A DNA stretch of 55,638 bases from a bacterium (GTDB taxonomy: Bacteria; Bacteroidota; Bacteroidia; Bacteroidales; Muribaculaceae), in contig SFTJ01000037.1 of NCBI GenBank assembly GCA_004563195.1, positions 1 to 55,638 on the forward strand. The letters are read 5' to 3'. The notes beneath the pieces were generated by a model, which did no database searches, was not told where the DNA came from, and saw only the letters and a list, made by a program, of their open reading frames with translations. Shown here piece by piece: positions 7,455 through 16,095 of this stretch (position 1 is the first letter of the stretch; every line of letters begins with the position of its first letter). A program made the position numbers and the translations under genes.

Positions 7455-9215
7455 ATGCTATCTAACACGGCCACGCCGATATACTACGGCCGTTTTAGAG
7501 AGGCCGTAACTCGCGGTGAAATTCCCGTTTGCAAAGAAATTTCAATGGAAATGAACCGCATTGATGAACTAATTGCCAATCCCGGAATTTACTATGATGA
7601 CGAAGCCATTAACGGTTTTATATCGTTTTGTGAAAATGAACTGACATTGACAGATGGATCGCCATTACATCTTCTGGACAGCTTCAAGCTTTGGGCAGAA
7701 CAGATCTTCGGCTGGTACTATTTCGTTGAACGGAGTATTTACGAGCCAGATCCGAGTGGTCACGGCGGGCAGTATGTCCGAAAGCGGATCAAAAAACGTC
7801 TGATCACCAAACAGTATCTGATCGTTGCCAGAGGTGCAGCAAAGTCTATGTATGCGTCCTGTATTCAGAACTACGGCCTGAATGTTGACACATCTACCAC
7901 CCACCAAGTCACTACTGCTCCGACAATGGCACAAGCAGAAGAAGTTATGTCGCCGATCCGAACAGCAATCACTCGCGCGAGAGGACCATATTTTCAATTT
8001 CTTACCGACGGTAGTATTCAGAATACTACTGGTAATAAAGCCAACCGTGTAAAGCTCGCCTCAACAAAGAAAGGAATTCAAAATTTCCTTACCGGGTCGC
8101 TGCTTGAAGTTCGCCCTATGTCCGTTGACAAATTACAGGGTCTTCGCGTGAAGTACGCGACCGTAGACGAATGGCTGTCCGGCGACATTCGTGAAGATGT
8201 TATCGGCACATTGGAACAGGGCGCAGCGAAAGAGCAAAGCGGCGGTTCCAATGACGACTATCTGATCGTTGCCATCAGTTCAGAAGGCACAGTCCGTAAT
8301 GGCGCTGGCGATACAATCAAAATGGAATTGATGGACATCTTACGTGGCGACTATGTCAACCCGCATGTGTCCATTTGGTATTACAAACTTGATTCCATTG
8401 ACGAAGTTGCCCGCCCAGAAATGTGGGTCAAGGCGAATCCGAATATTGGCAAGACGGTTTCCTATGAAACGTATCAGCTTGACGTAGAGCGCGCAGAAAA
8501 AGCACCTGCTGCAAGGAATGATATTTTGGCGAAGCGTTTTGGTATCCCGATGGAGGGTTACACCTACTACTTTACCTATGAAGAAACCGTTCCGTTCGAG
8601 AAGCGGGAATACTGGCAGATGCCATGTAGCATGGGTATTGACCTTTCGCAAGGCGATGACTTCTGTTCCTTCACGTTTATGTTTCCATTAGGAAACGGAT
8701 GTTTTGGTATTAAAACACGGAACTACATTAGCTCGCTAACTCTGATGAAGCTCTCCGCAGCCATGCGAGTAAAGTACGATGAATTCATTCAAGAGGGAAG
8801 TTTGATCGTGCTGAACGGGAACATTCTCGATTTGAATGACGTGTACGATGATCTGGACCAATACATCATTGATCAGAATTACGACGTTCGATGCGTCGGG
8901 TACGACCCTTACAATGCTAAAGACTTTATTGAGCGCTGGACTCGGGAGAATGGTCCGTTTGGTATTGTGAAAGTCATTCAGGGCGCTAAGACAGAGTCTG
9001 TCCCCCTTGGTGAACTAAAGAAACTTTCCGAGGAGCGGATGCTTCGTTTCGATGAAGCACTTATGTCGTTTTCCATGGGAAACTGTATCACGATACAAGA
9101 CACCAATGGAAACCGAAAACTTTTAAAACGGCGTCGTGAAGAGAAAATTGATGCGGTGGCAGCTATGATGGATGCTTTTATTGCGTATAAGTCTAACCAC
9201 GACGCATTCGAATAA
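7455..9215 (+). CDS. terL: Terminase large subunit
   Basis: A 586-residue packaging motor. The N-terminal ATPase has a variant Walker A RGAAKS (Lys130) and a Walker B-like ATVDEW (Asp238-Glu239). The C-terminal nuclease begins near MGIDLSQGDDF (Asp396) with later acidic residues in NGNILDLNDVYDDL and VGYDPYNA. The length fits HK97-type large terminases. It translocates DNA into the prohead through the portal and cuts at headful or cos ends. It starts after GGTGGAG and is followed by a tagged protein and the portal. Confidence 0.93.
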   Translation: MLSNTATPIYYGRFREAVTRGEIPVCKEISMEMNRIDELIANPGIYYDDEAINGFISFCENELTLTDGSPLHLLDSFKLWAEQIFGWYYFVERSIYEPDPSGHGGQYVRKRIKKRLITKQYLIVARGAAKSMYASCIQNYGLNVDTSTTHQVTTAPTMAQAEEVMSPIRTAITRARGPYFQFLTDGSIQNTTGNKANRVKLASTKKGIQNFLTGSLLEVRPMSVDKLQGLRVKYATVDEWLSGDIREDVIGTLEQGAAKEQSGGSNDDYLIVAISSEGTVRNGAGDTIKMELMDILRGDYVNPHVSIWYYKLDSIDEVARPEMWVKANPNIGKTVSYETYQLDVERAEKAPAARNDILAKRFGIPMEGYTYYFTYEETVPFEKREYWQMPCSMGIDLSQGDDFCSFTFMFPLGNGCFGIKTRNYISSLTLMKLSAAMRVKYDEFIQEGSLIVLNGNILDLNDVYDDLDQYIIDQNYDVRCVGYDPYNAKDFIERWTRENGPFGIVKVIQGAKTESVPLGELKKLSEERMLRFDEALMSFSMGNCITIQDTNGNRKLLKRRREEKIDAVAAMMDAFIAYKSNHDAFE

Positions 9216-9227
9216 AGTGGAGGTATT

Positions 9228-9827
9228 ATGGAACTATATCACTATGGAATCCTCGGTCAAAAATGGGGCGTCCGACGGTATCAGAATCCTGATGGAACGT
9301 ATACCACGGCAGGTAAGAAGAGATACGCAAAAAAGCTATATTCCGAGATGAAGAAAAATTCAGAAAAGTTGGACTATAGAGAATACGGCAAAGCAGTTAA
9401 GAACAAGTTATCGAGTGATAAGCGAGTAAAAGATTATGTATCGTCTAATAGTAAAGAGTACAACCAGCTTTTCCGCGAATGGGACGACGTCGTGGATAAA
9501 CTTGATAAAGAATACGAGAATCCTGACACATATAAGCGGGCATATAATGAAGCTATTAAAAACGGCGGAGATCCCAAACAAAAGTATTTCGATGCTTATG
9601 TGTATGAATTGATGGGTAAAGATGAAAAAATTGCTAAGCTTGAATCTCAATCGGAAAAAGCATGGAGTAAACTTAACACGTTCTCTAAAAAATCAGAACC
9701 GTTGGTTGCAGACATTTTAGGCAAATACGGAAATAGACAAGCTACTACTTTTCACGGCAACGACCAAAAAGCCGAAGAGTGGGTCTATAATGCTTTAATA
9801 GATCTTATGCATGAGCAAGATAAGTGA
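9228..9827 (+). CDS. KWGVRR-motif structural protein 3
   Basis: A 199-residue protein starting MELYHYGILGQKWGVRRYQ, then NPDGTYTTAGKKR. The remainder is charged and helical with many Lys, Tyr and Asp residues. It lies between terL and the portal, where such proteins are common in gut phages. It may be a minor head protein, internal protein or scaffold. Only the tag and the neighbourhood support this. Confidence 0.65.
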   Translation: MELYHYGILGQKWGVRRYQNPDGTYTTAGKKRYAKKLYSEMKKNSEKLDYREYGKAVKNKLSSDKRVKDYVSSNSKEYNQLFREWDDVVDKLDKEYENPDTYKRAYNEAIKNGGDPKQKYFDAYVYELMGKDEKIAKLESQSEKAWSKLNTFSKKSEPLVADILGKYGNRQATTFHGNDQKAEEWVYNALIDLMHEQDK

Positions 9828-9859
9828 CTATTCTCCGGAAAGGAGGAAAATAATTCAAA

Positions 9860-11104
9860 ATGGATGAATCCATTGGTTCCAGACTCAAACGAGCCTGGAA
9901 TGTTTTTATGAATCGCGATCCCACGGACTATTCGTACCAGAATCTTGGAAGCGCGTATTCCTATCGTCCGGACCGAGTGTTTCTTAGTCGGGGGAATGAG
10001 CGAACGATCACCAACGCAATATATAATAAAATCGCTGTTGACGTTGCTTCTCACCCGATCATGCACATTCGACTGGACGACCAAGAGCGGTATAAAGAGA
10101 CCATAGATTCTAAATTAAATACTTGTCTGACTCTGGAGGCTAACATCGATCAGACTTCCAGAGCCTTTTTTCAGGATGCTGTTCTTTCCATGTTCGATGA
10201 GGGCGTTGTAGCTCTTGTTCCGGTTGATACGCTGTATGACCCGAAAAAAGCCGGATCCTATCAGATTTTATCGCTCCGGACAGGAAAAATTGTGGAGTGG
10301 TATCCGAAGTATATTCGGGTCGAAGTCTATAACGAACAGACTGGGCAGAAAGAGCAGATTGTTGTTCCCAAAAAGATGACAGCTATCATCGAAAACCCAT
10401 TCTATTCAGTGATGAACGCTCCGAACTCGACCATGCAGCGGCTTGTCCGTAAGCTGAATCTTCTGGATGCTATCGACGAGCAAAGTGGTTCCGGAAAGCT
10501 TGATCTTATTATTCAGCTACCGTACGTCATCAAGTCAGATGCCCGACGCCAGCAGGCGGAACAGCGGCGAAAGGACATCGAACAGCAATTGGCTGGATCA
10601 AAATATGGTATTGCTTACACAGATGGTACAGAGCACATTACCCAGCTCAATCGTGCTGTGGATAATAACTTAATGAAACAGATCGAGTACCTGACGAACA
10701 TGCTGTATAGCCAGTTGGGAATAACACAGGCGATATTAGATGGTACGGCGGATGAGCAGGCAATGCTGAACTACACCACCCGTATTATTGAACCGATCTT
10801 GGCGGCATTGGTCGACGAAATGAATCGAAAGTTTCTCACCAAAACCGCTCGGTCTCAAAAGCAGGCAATCAAATACTTTACGGATCCGTTCCGGCTTGTT
10901 CCGGTCAACAACCTCGCTGAAATCGCCGATAAGTTCACCCGCAATGAGATTATGACGTCTAACGAAATCCGCCAAGTCATAGGCATGAAGCCGTCGAAGG
11001 ACCCAAAGGCGGATGAGCTTCGGAACAGCAACCTGAGTGCTCCCAAAGAGCAAGAAACGATCGATGTAATCAACGAACCCAAGGAGGAAAATCAAAATGG
11101 ATAA
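9860..11104 (+). CDS. Portal protein
   Basis: A 414-residue HK97-type portal, the dodecameric ring at the capsid vertex through which DNA enters and leaves. Family features include FLSRGNERTITNAIYNKIAVD near the start, the ALVPVD and GKIVEWYPKYIRVEVY strands of the wing/clip, and the helical C-terminal part (YSQLGITQAILDGTADEQ; FTRNEIMTSNEIRQVIGMKP) typical of the crown. AAAGGAGG precedes it. It overlaps the protease-capsid gene by 8 bases. Confidence 0.9.
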   Translation: MDESIGSRLKRAWNVFMNRDPTDYSYQNLGSAYSYRPDRVFLSRGNERTITNAIYNKIAVDVASHPIMHIRLDDQERYKETIDSKLNTCLTLEANIDQTSRAFFQDAVLSMFDEGVVALVPVDTLYDPKKAGSYQILSLRTGKIVEWYPKYIRVEVYNEQTGQKEQIVVPKKMTAIIENPFYSVMNAPNSTMQRLVRKLNLLDAIDEQSGSGKLDLIIQLPYVIKSDARRQQAEQRRKDIEQQLAGSKYGIAYTDGTEHITQLNRAVDNNLMKQIEYLTNMLYSQLGITQAILDGTADEQAMLNYTTRIIEPILAALVDEMNRKFLTKTARSQKQAIKYFTDPFRLVPVNNLAEIADKFTRNEIMTSNEIRQVIGMKPSKDPKADELRNSNLSAPKEQETIDVINEPKEENQNG

Positions 11105-12875
11105 AACATATGATTTTGCTGGTTGGGCAACCCGAAATAACGTTCGCTGTGCTGACGGCAGAACGATTATGCCGGACGCTTTTAAGGGGAATGACGGCCA
11201 GAAGGTGCCGCTCGTTTGGAATCATCGTCATGACGATCCCTATACGGTGCTCGGTCATGCTCTCCTTGAGAACCGGGATGAGGGTGTTTATGCCTACTGC
11301 AAATTCAACAATACCGAATCCGGACAGAATGCTAAAGAACTTGTGCAGCATGGGGACATTACGTCCCTTTCGATTTATGCAAATCGTCTTCAGCAGGATG
11401 GCGGAAATGTCATTCACGGCGTGATCCGTGAAGTGAGCCTTGTTCTTGCTGGAGCAAATCCGAAGGCCGTGATCGCCAATGTTATACAGCATGGTGAAGA
11501 GCTGAACGATGAGGCGCAGATCTATTTCGACGAGCCTCTGGTTTTGGAGCATGCTTGCGGGGATACGAAAGAAAAAACTATGGTTGAAGATAAGAAGGAG
11601 GAAAAGAAACCCATGACCGAAGAAGTAAAGAAGAACGAGAAGACAGAAGATACAGAAACTGTAGAAGATGTCTTCAACACTCTGACTGAAAAACAGAAGA
11701 AGGTCGTTTATTACCTTGTCGCCCAGGCGAAGGGCGAAGACAACACTAAGAAAGAATCTGAGGAGGATAATTCTGTGAAGCATAATGTTTTTGACCGTGA
11801 TGACGAGAATCAGGAGAATGTGATTTCTCACGCTGATCTGCAGGAGGTTCTGAAGGACGCTAAGCGTTGCGGTAGCCTGCGTGACAGCGCGATCCAGCAT
11901 GGTATGGAGGATCTGCAGTATATGGCGCATGCCGATTACGGCGTGGATCCCGTGGACTATCTGTACCCTGATGCGCGCAATGTGACGGCGACCCCGCAGA
12001 TGATTCAGCGCAATACCGCCTGGGTCAGCAAGGTTATGCAGGGCGTCCATCACACCCCGTTCTCCCGTGTGAAGAGCCTGTTTGCCAACATTACCGGTGA
12101 CGAGGCTCGTGCCCGTGGCTACGTGAAGGGCAATCGCAAGCTGGAGGAGGTCATCACCCTTCTGAAGCGTACTACCACTCCGACTACGGTGTATAAGAAG
12201 CAGAAGATGGATCGTGATGATATTATCGACATCACCGATTTCGACGTTGTCGCGTGGCTCAAGGGCGAGATGCGCGGTATGCTTGAAGAGGAAATCGCTC
12301 GTGCGATCCTTGTTGGCGATGGACGTTCCCCTTCGAGCGACGACAAGATCAATGAGATGAACATTCGTCCGATCTGGACCGACGATGATCTTTACACCAT
12401 CAAGGCTGCTGTGGCCCCGGCGTCGAATGCCACGGCAGAGGACACTGCGAAGCTCATGATCAAGCAGATCATCAAGGCCCGTAAGGACTACAAGGGCTCC
12501 GGCAACCCGACGTTCTTCACTACCGAAGATGTGCTGACCGACATGCTCCTTATTCAGGACACCACCGGTCGTGATATTTACGACACCGAAGAGAAGCTGC
12601 GTACCAAGCTGCGTGTCAAGGAGATCGTGACGGTTCCTGTAATGGAGGGTCTGACCCGAACAGACGGTGAGAGCAAGACTCGTAAGCTGGCTGGCATCAT
12701 TGTCAACCTGGACGACTACAATGTCGGTGCTGACAAGGGCGGCGCGATCAACATGTTCGATGACTTTGACATCGACTACAACCAGGAGAAGTACCTGATT
12801 GAGACCCGCTGCTCCGGCGCCATGATCAAGCCCTATTCTGCGATCGCCATTGAAGTCGTGGAATCTGCGGGCTAA
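11097..12875 (+). CDS. Fused prohead protease and HK97 major capsid protein
   Basis: A 592-residue fusion. Residues 1-~155 are an S78-type prohead protease with WNHRHD (His43/His45) and ITSLSIYA (catalytic Ser probably Ser92). Residues ~160-226 are a charged linker like the delta/scaffold domain. From ~227 the HK97-fold major capsid follows, with GVHHTPFSR, DIIDITDFDVVAWLKGEMR and EIARAILVGDG. Two in-frame internal starts have good ribosome sites: ATG 11613 after AAGGAGG (Met173) and GTG 11775 after AGGAGG (codon 227, VKHNVF). Capsid alone could therefore be made in excess, or released by self-cleavage. Confidence 0.92.
   Translation: MDKTYDFAGWATRNNVRCADGRTIMPDAFKGNDGQKVPLVWNHRHDDPYTVLGHALLENRDEGVYAYCKFNNTESGQNAKELVQHGDITSLSIYANRLQQDGGNVIHGVIREVSLVLAGANPKAVIANVIQHGEELNDEAQIYFDEPLVLEHACGDTKEKTMVEDKKEEKKPMTEEVKKNEKTEDTETVEDVFNTLTEKQKKVVYYLVAQAKGEDNTKKESEEDNSVKHNVFDRDDENQENVISHADLQEVLKDAKRCGSLRDSAIQHGMEDLQYMAHADYGVDPVDYLYPDARNVTATPQMIQRNTAWVSKVMQGVHHTPFSRVKSLFANITGDEARARGYVKGNRKLEEVITLLKRTTTPTTVYKKQKMDRDDIIDITDFDVVAWLKGEMRGMLEEEIARAILVGDGRSPSSDDKINEMNIRPIWTDDDLYTIKAAVAPASNATAEDTAKLMIKQIIKARKDYKGSGNPTFFTTEDVLTDMLLIQDTTGRDIYDTEEKLRTKLRVKEIVTVPVMEGLTRTDGESKTRKLAGIIVNLDDYNVGADKGGAINMFDDFDIDYNQEKYLIETRCSGAMIKPYSAIAIEVVESAG
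11761..11777 (+). promoter_or_regulatory. Internal ribosome site and GTG start for capsid alone
   Basis: AGGAGG at 11761-11766, 8 bases, then GTG at 11775 in frame with the fusion gene. The next residues (KHNVF) look like the usual start of major capsid proteins of this group. The spacing is ideal for a Firmicute. A second in-frame site lies upstream: AAGGAGG at 11595-11601 with ATG at 11613. Confidence 0.65.
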
Positions 12876-12918
12876 TTGAGAAAGAACATCCTATTTAAAA
12901 GAGAAGAGGTAATAATTT

Positions 12919-13254
12919 ATGTCACAGACAGCAACGATTATTGCACCGGAGAATCGTCCGGGCAATGTTAAGTTCGAGAAGATTTGGAATCGTGCAAAAG
13001 ATTGTGATGTGGCATCCGTGGTACTCCATTCCAGGGGAACCATCCTTTGTATGGATGTTGGATTGGATGTTATGCACGCTCTTTCAGCAGACGAAGTTGT
13101 TGACTGTTGTGAGCATGGATGCATTATAGAAAAAGGCGGCGTTTATTACCGACCTGCTTCCTGGGTGGTTAGCGGCAACGTTGCCAGTGTTCATTGCACT
13201 GATTTTTCGAGCGGTAGTCCTGCTCTGCTAACGTTCACTTCGTATACGGCATAA
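12919..13254 (+). CDS. Capsid-cluster protein, paralogue A
   Basis: A 111-residue protein right after the capsid gene. It shares APENRPGxVKFxKIxNRAKD, HALxAxEVxDCCExGC and a terminal FTSY with the gene at 13299, so the two arose by tandem duplication. It is probably a structural accessory such as a decoration or head-fibre protein, by position only. The conserved paired Cys (DCCEHGC) is notable. Confidence 0.6.
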   Translation: MSQTATIIAPENRPGNVKFEKIWNRAKDCDVASVVLHSRGTILCMDVGLDVMHALSADEVVDCCEHGCIIEKGGVYYRPASWVVSGNVASVHCTDFSSGSPALLTFTSYTA

Positions 13255-13298
13255 AGACCCGAAGTAAAAATCGAATTTAAAAGGAGGATTAATAAATT

Positions 13299-13628
13299 AT
13301 GCCTGGAATCTCTATTGTAGCGCCCGAGAATCGTCCGGGCGGCGTTAAGTTCAAGAAGATTTACAATCGCGCAAAGGATAAGGATGTGGCCGTGGTGACG
13401 CTCGGCGTTAACGGAACCACCCTTTGCATGGACGACTGTCATGCGCTTACAGCGGAAGAAGTTCGTGATTGCTGCGAACAGGGCTGCGTTGTGCAGACCG
13501 CTGGCGGTTTATCTCGCCCCGTTTTCTGGAAAGATGATGGCAACGTTGTCACGGTTGTGTGCCTCGACAATAGCGGAAATGCCAATACGCTCGCCACGAA
13601 GGTCTTCACTTCTTATCAGGCGTCCTAA
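13299..13628 (+). CDS. Capsid-cluster protein, paralogue B
   Basis: A 109-residue paralogue of the gene at 12919 with the same APENRPGGVKFKKIYNRAKD opening and DCCEQGC segment. It has AAAGGAGG upstream. The codon use is more like that of highly expressed head genes than paralogue A. A role as capsid decoration is possible. No known domain is recognised. Confidence 0.6.
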   Translation: MPGISIVAPENRPGGVKFKKIYNRAKDKDVAVVTLGVNGTTLCMDDCHALTAEEVRDCCEQGCVVQTAGGLSRPVFWKDDGNVVTVVCLDNSGNANTLATKVFTSYQAS

Positions 13629-13636
13629 AATTTAAA

Positions 13637-13951
13637 ATGGCAAAGTTTTACGGAAAAATCGGCTATGCTGTCACGACTGAAACGGAGCCGGGAGTGTGGG
13701 TGGAGCAGATTACAGAGCGTTCGTATTACGGCGACGTGATCCGCAATGTCCGAAAACTCCAGACTTCAGATCAGGTGAACGACGATATTAACATATCGAA
13801 TGAGATCAGCATAGTTGCTGATCCGTTTGCCTATCAGAATTTTCATTCGATGCGGTATGTCGAGTATATGGGTACGAGATGGAAGGTTCAAAGCATTGAG
13901 GTTTCGTACCCTCGATTAATCTTAAGTGTCGGGGGTGTTTACAATGGGTAA
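13637..13951 (+). CDS. Head closure / head-tail joining protein (DUF7253-like)
   Basis: A 104-residue protein of a family common in gut phages, recognisable by YGDVIRNVRK, ISIVADPFAYQNFHSMRYVEY and the terminal YPRLILSVGGVYNG. It sits in the slot between capsid and tail terminator genes, where the stopper that closes the portal channel is usually encoded. It overlaps the next gene by 8 bases. It has no strong ribosome site, so it may depend on coupling to the previous gene, 8 bases upstream. Confidence 0.7.
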   Translation: MAKFYGKIGYAVTTETEPGVWVEQITERSYYGDVIRNVRKLQTSDQVNDDINISNEISIVADPFAYQNFHSMRYVEYMGTRWKVQSIEVSYPRLILSVGGVYNG

Positions 13952-14273
13952 ACGAATTGACCTCCACATGAAACTGAAACAGATCATGGCCGCTGTTTTG
14001 GGACGAGATCCTGGCAGCGACCATGTCTATTTTCAGCCGCCGGAGAACATCCGATTGAAATATCCGGCAATTATTTATTCCCGCAACAATATGCCGAGAA
14101 TTCATGCAGATAATTCGGTTTATGGCATGGGTATCGAATATAGTGTGATCGTAATCGATCCGAATCCGGAAAGCCTTTTACTCAAGCCCATCGCCAGTAT
14201 TCCGACTTGTCGATTTGATCGGCATTATGTTGCGGACAATCTGAATCATGATGTATTCACAATTCATTATTAA
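13944..14273 (+). CDS. Tail terminator-like protein
   Basis: A 109-residue protein. I chose ATG 13944 (MGKRIDLHMKL), since GGGGGTG lies 7 bases upstream. The in-frame GTG at 13926 is less likely. A helical N-terminus followed by beta strands (IKYPAIIYSRNNMP-like, GIEYSVIVIDPNPES) fits tail-completion proteins that cap the tail tube at the head end. Its place between head closure and tail tube supports this. Confidence 0.65.
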   Translation: MGKRIDLHMKLKQIMAAVLGRDPGSDHVYFQPPENIRLKYPAIIYSRNNMPRIHADNSVYGMGIEYSVIVIDPNPESLLLKPIASIPTCRFDRHYVADNLNHDVFTIHY

Positions 14274-14291
14274 AAAGGAGGATTTTACTTC

Positions 14292-15077
14292 ATGGGTAGA
14301 ATCGTTTGGGACCAGTCTGGTGAAAGACTGTTTGAAACTGGTGTAGACCATGGCGTTCTCTTCCCGGTGGATGGGACGATTTATGGCAAGGGCGTTGCTT
14401 GGAACGGTCTTACGCAGGTTACGGAATCTCCGTCCGGCGCAGAGGCTACGGCGCTCTATGCTGATAACATCAAGTATCTGAGCCTTATGTCCGCGGAGGA
14501 CTTCGGCGCGACGGTCGAGGCTTATACCTATCCGGATGAGTTCGCAGAGTGCGATGGTTCTGCTGCGGTTTCCAAGGGCGTTATGATTGGACAGCAGAAT
14601 CGTAAGACTTTCGGTCTCGCGTATCGTACTAAGGTTGGCAACGACCAGAACGACAACCTTGGCTATAAGATCCATCTGATCTACGGTGCTAAGGCATCTC
14701 CGTCCGAGCGCAGCTATGCTTCGGTCAACGACTCTCCCGAGGCTATTACGTTCTCTTGGGAGCTCACCACGACCCCGATTAATGTCACGGGTCATAAGCC
14801 GACAGCGCTCATTACCATTGACAGTACGAAGGTCGATGCCCAAAAGCTTAAGCAGTTTGAAGATATTCTGTACGGCATTGATGCTCCGGAATTTTCCCAG
14901 ACTAATACTTACTCTGTTGGCGACCATGTTACTTACCAGAGCAAGGTTTATAAGTGCAAGAGTGCGGTTTCTGTGGCCGGTGCTTGGTCCGCAGAGAAAT
15001 GGGAAGAGGTCACGAATGTCGAAGCGCGTCTGCCCCTTCCTGATGAGATTATTGCGCTTTTCGGAACGGAAGGCTAA
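14292..15077 (+). CDS. Major tail tube protein with a C-terminal carbohydrate-binding-like insert
   Basis: A 261-residue tail tube protein. The N-terminal ~195 residues (MGRIVWDQSGERLFETGVDH; KTFGLAYRTKVGND; ITFSWELTTTPINVTG) match the tube proteins of gut siphophages. Residues ~205-240 (YSVGDHVTYQSKVYKC, AGAWSAEKWEEV) look like a CBM5/12-type chitin-binding module, placed before the last strand (ARLPLPDEI). The module would project from the tail surface. Codon use suggests high expression. Confidence 0.85.
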   Translation: MGRIVWDQSGERLFETGVDHGVLFPVDGTIYGKGVAWNGLTQVTESPSGAEATALYADNIKYLSLMSAEDFGATVEAYTYPDEFAECDGSAAVSKGVMIGQQNRKTFGLAYRTKVGNDQNDNLGYKIHLIYGAKASPSERSYASVNDSPEAITFSWELTTTPINVTGHKPTALITIDSTKVDAQKLKQFEDILYGIDAPEFSQTNTYSVGDHVTYQSKVYKCKSAVSVAGAWSAEKWEEVTNVEARLPLPDEIIALFGTEG

Positions 15078-15092
15078 GTTAAAATTTGATAA

Positions 15093-15127
15093 AGAGGGCG
15101 GTTAGATCTGCCCTCTTTTTATTTTTG
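15093..15127 (+). terminator. Terminator after the tail tube gene
   Basis: AGAGGGC (15093-15099) pairs with GCCCTCT (15110-15116), followed by a T-rich tail. A classical intrinsic terminator that would separate abundant tube mRNA from the tail chaperones. Confidence 0.85.
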
Positions 15128-15143
15128 AAAGGAGTAAATACAA

Positions 15144-15530
15144 ATGTTTAAAAAGACCATTACTTACACCGATTACGACGGCAATGAGCGTACCGAAGAT
15201 TTTCGTTTTAATCTTTCCAAAGCGGAATATGTCATGTTCGAAAACTCGGTTATCGGCGGCATGAGCAAAGAAATTGAGCGAGCGATGGCTATGCAGAACG
15301 GCCCGAGAATCCTTGAAATTTTTAAGGATCTTGTAGATCGTTCTTATGGTGTGAAGACGCCCGACGGTCGTCGTTTCATGAAGTCGCCGGAGCTTCTGCA
15401 GGAATTCCGCGAGACGGAAGCCTATGTGAATCTCTTTATGGAGCTGGTTACGGACCCTGAAGCGGGCAAAGCATTTCTTCGTGGAGTTTCCCCGTCGGAC
15501 ATGGTCGCCGAGCTTGATAAGAAACAGTAA
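15144..15530 (+). CDS. Tail assembly chaperone 1
   Basis: A 128-residue protein after GAAAGGAG. It begins MFKKTITYTDYDGNERTEDF and contains KAEYVMFEN and a helical body with RDLVDRSYG-type sequence, the pattern of gpG-like tail assembly chaperones. It lies between tail tube and tape measure, which is diagnostic. It helps load tube subunits around the tape measure. It is followed by a TAATG overlap with the second chaperone. Confidence 0.8.
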   Translation: MFKKTITYTDYDGNERTEDFRFNLSKAEYVMFENSVIGGMSKEIERAMAMQNGPRILEIFKDLVDRSYGVKTPDGRRFMKSPELLQEFRETEAYVNLFMELVTDPEAGKAFLRGVSPSDMVAELDKKQ

Positions 15531-16075
15531 TGCTGACAATTACAGTTCCAGAACAGGAATTGTTTAATGAGAGGACGGAGGAATTTTTAACGATTCCTTC
15601 GTCTACTCTTGTTTTAGAACATTCTCTTTTATCTATTTCAAAATGGGAATCCAAATGGAAAAAACCATTTTATGGAAAGCAAGAGAAAACTGCAGAAGAA
15701 GTTACGGATTATATCCGATGTATGTGTATCACAAAAAATGTGTCACCGGATGTTTTTTATTATCTTGATGATGAAAATCTTAAGAAAATTAAGGACTATA
15801 TTGCTGATCCGATGACCGCGACTACCTTCTCTAATCAAGAGAAAGTCGCACGTCGACAACGAATCATTACATCGGAATTAATTTATTACTGGATGATTAG
15901 CGATGGCATCCCGATGGATTGCGAAAAATGGCATATCAACCGACTGCTAACGCTCATCCATGTTTTTGATGCAGAAGGAAATGCATCAAAGAATAAAATG
16001 TCAAAAAAAGATATTTATAACCAGAATGCGGCCCTGAATGCCGCACGACGGGCAAAAAGCAAATCCAGAGGATGA
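15530..16075 (+). CDS. Tail assembly chaperone 2
   Basis: A 181-residue protein whose ATG overlaps the previous stop (TAATG at 15528-15532). Helical, with KWESKWKKPFYGK, YIRCMCITKNVSP and a C-terminal Lys/Arg tail. In lambda-like phages the second chaperone is made by -1 frameshifting as gpGT. Here it has its own start codon, so reinitiation is more likely. AT-richer codon use than the tube gene suggests lower expression. Confidence 0.75.
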   Translation: MLTITVPEQELFNERTEEFLTIPSSTLVLEHSLLSISKWESKWKKPFYGKQEKTAEEVTDYIRCMCITKNVSPDVFYYLDDENLKKIKDYIADPMTATTFSNQEKVARRQRIITSELIYYWMISDGIPMDCEKWHINRLLTLIHVFDAEGNASKNKMSKKDIYNQNAALNAARRAKSKSRG

Positions 16076-16095
16076 ACGAAAAAAGGGGTGGTGAG

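Noticed and set aside
11070..12053. Long minus-strand open frame (327 codons) opposite the protease-capsid gene
   Set aside because: It arises from the codon bias of the real + strand gene and has no start signals. The same applies to the long minus frames opposite the lysin, tape measure and polymerase genes.
15144..16075. Programmed -1 frameshift between the tail chaperones
   Set aside because: The second gene has its own ATG overlapping the stop (TAATG) and I see no convincing slippery heptamer near the end of the first.
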